Below, in pieces: positions 6,684-6,766 of a stretch of 6,766 nucleotides of DNA. How positions within the stretch are numbered: the stretch's first letter is position 1; every line of letters begins with the position of its first letter. A program made the translations under genes and the position numbers. Location: positions 1 to 6,766 of the forward strand of contig JAPUJX010000622.1 in the NCBI GenBank assembly GCA_027295975.1, given 5' to 3'. Under the pieces are notes generated by a model that saw nothing but the letters and a program-made list of their open reading frames with translations, made no database searches and had not been told where the DNA came from. The stretch is from Gammaproteobacteria bacterium. Lineage in GTDB: Bacteria; Pseudomonadota; Gammaproteobacteria; Pseudomonadales; Azotimanducaceae.

Positions 6684-6766
6684 TTACGGAGGAGCGGGTA
6701 ACTCGAGGGTACCGCTGATACCGTTGCCGGCTCTCAGGCCAAGCAGTACACGCTTATAACGGGTAC
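6684..6766 (-). CDS. Possible 3' end of a minus-strand gene, product unknown
   Basis: On the minus strand, the frame entering from the right edge is open for 26 codons and ends at TAA (6686-6684). The tail reads TRYKRVLLGLRAGN followed by GISGTLELPAPP. Codon choice (CGT, CTG, GGC, GGT, ATC, CTC) looks like that of the neighbouring genes, and the stop lies 27 bp beyond the stop of the Wzy_C-type gene, a natural convergent arrangement. The fragment is too short to assign a family, and an open run of this length can occur by chance. Confidence 0.3.
   Translation of the reverse strand, partial: TRYKRVLLGLRAGNGISGTLELPAPP

Noticed and set aside
6693..6716. Hairpin AGCGGGTA ... TACCGCT after the Wzy_C-type gene, a candidate terminator.
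   Set aside because: The stem is seven pairs with a bulge, the loop is nine bases and no T run follows on either strand.

Overview
The window is part of a surface-polysaccharide (O-antigen, capsule or exopolysaccharide) biosynthesis locus from a Gram-negative bacterium. It is most likely a proteobacterium, judging by a Wzx-type flippase, a Wzy_C-type membrane ligase/polymerase and a GT4 transferase sitting together, and by moderate, uneven GC. The species cannot be named from this sequence alone.

Layout. Four genes or gene remnants lie on the minus strand and read leftward from about 4422: an AsnB-type glutamine-dependent amidotransferase (4422-2488), an oligosaccharide flippase (2426-1107), a broken sulfotransferase gene (1097-597) and the N-terminal 201 codons of a family 4 glycosyltransferase that runs off the left edge (604-1). 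The spacings are 61 bp, 9 bp and an 8-bp overlap, so the run looks like one transcription unit. A 230-bp non-coding stretch (4423-4652) separates it from a divergent plus-strand gene (4653-6656) encoding an O-antigen ligase/polymerase-type membrane protein with a soluble C-terminal domain. The last ~80 bp may hold the 3' end of a further minus-strand gene converging on it.

How they fit together. The glycosyltransferase would build the repeat unit on a lipid carrier at the cytoplasmic face. The flippase would move it across the inner membrane, and the Wzy_C protein would polymerise it or transfer it to an acceptor in the periplasm. The AsnB protein either makes asparagine or amidates a sugar acid or other precursor of the glycan. 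The sulfotransferase would once have sulfated the glycan or its precursor, but here it has a one-base frameshift, has lost its whole middle (including the second PAPS-binding region) and has further C-terminal damage.

I do not see a novel defence, mobile or regulatory system, RNA gene, CRISPR array or insertion sequence. The most informative oddities are the layered decay of the sulfotransferase and a sharp GC step between the amidotransferase (about 62% in a counted 240-bp sample) and the genes downstream of it (about 44-48% in counted samples of the flippase and sulfotransferase remnant).
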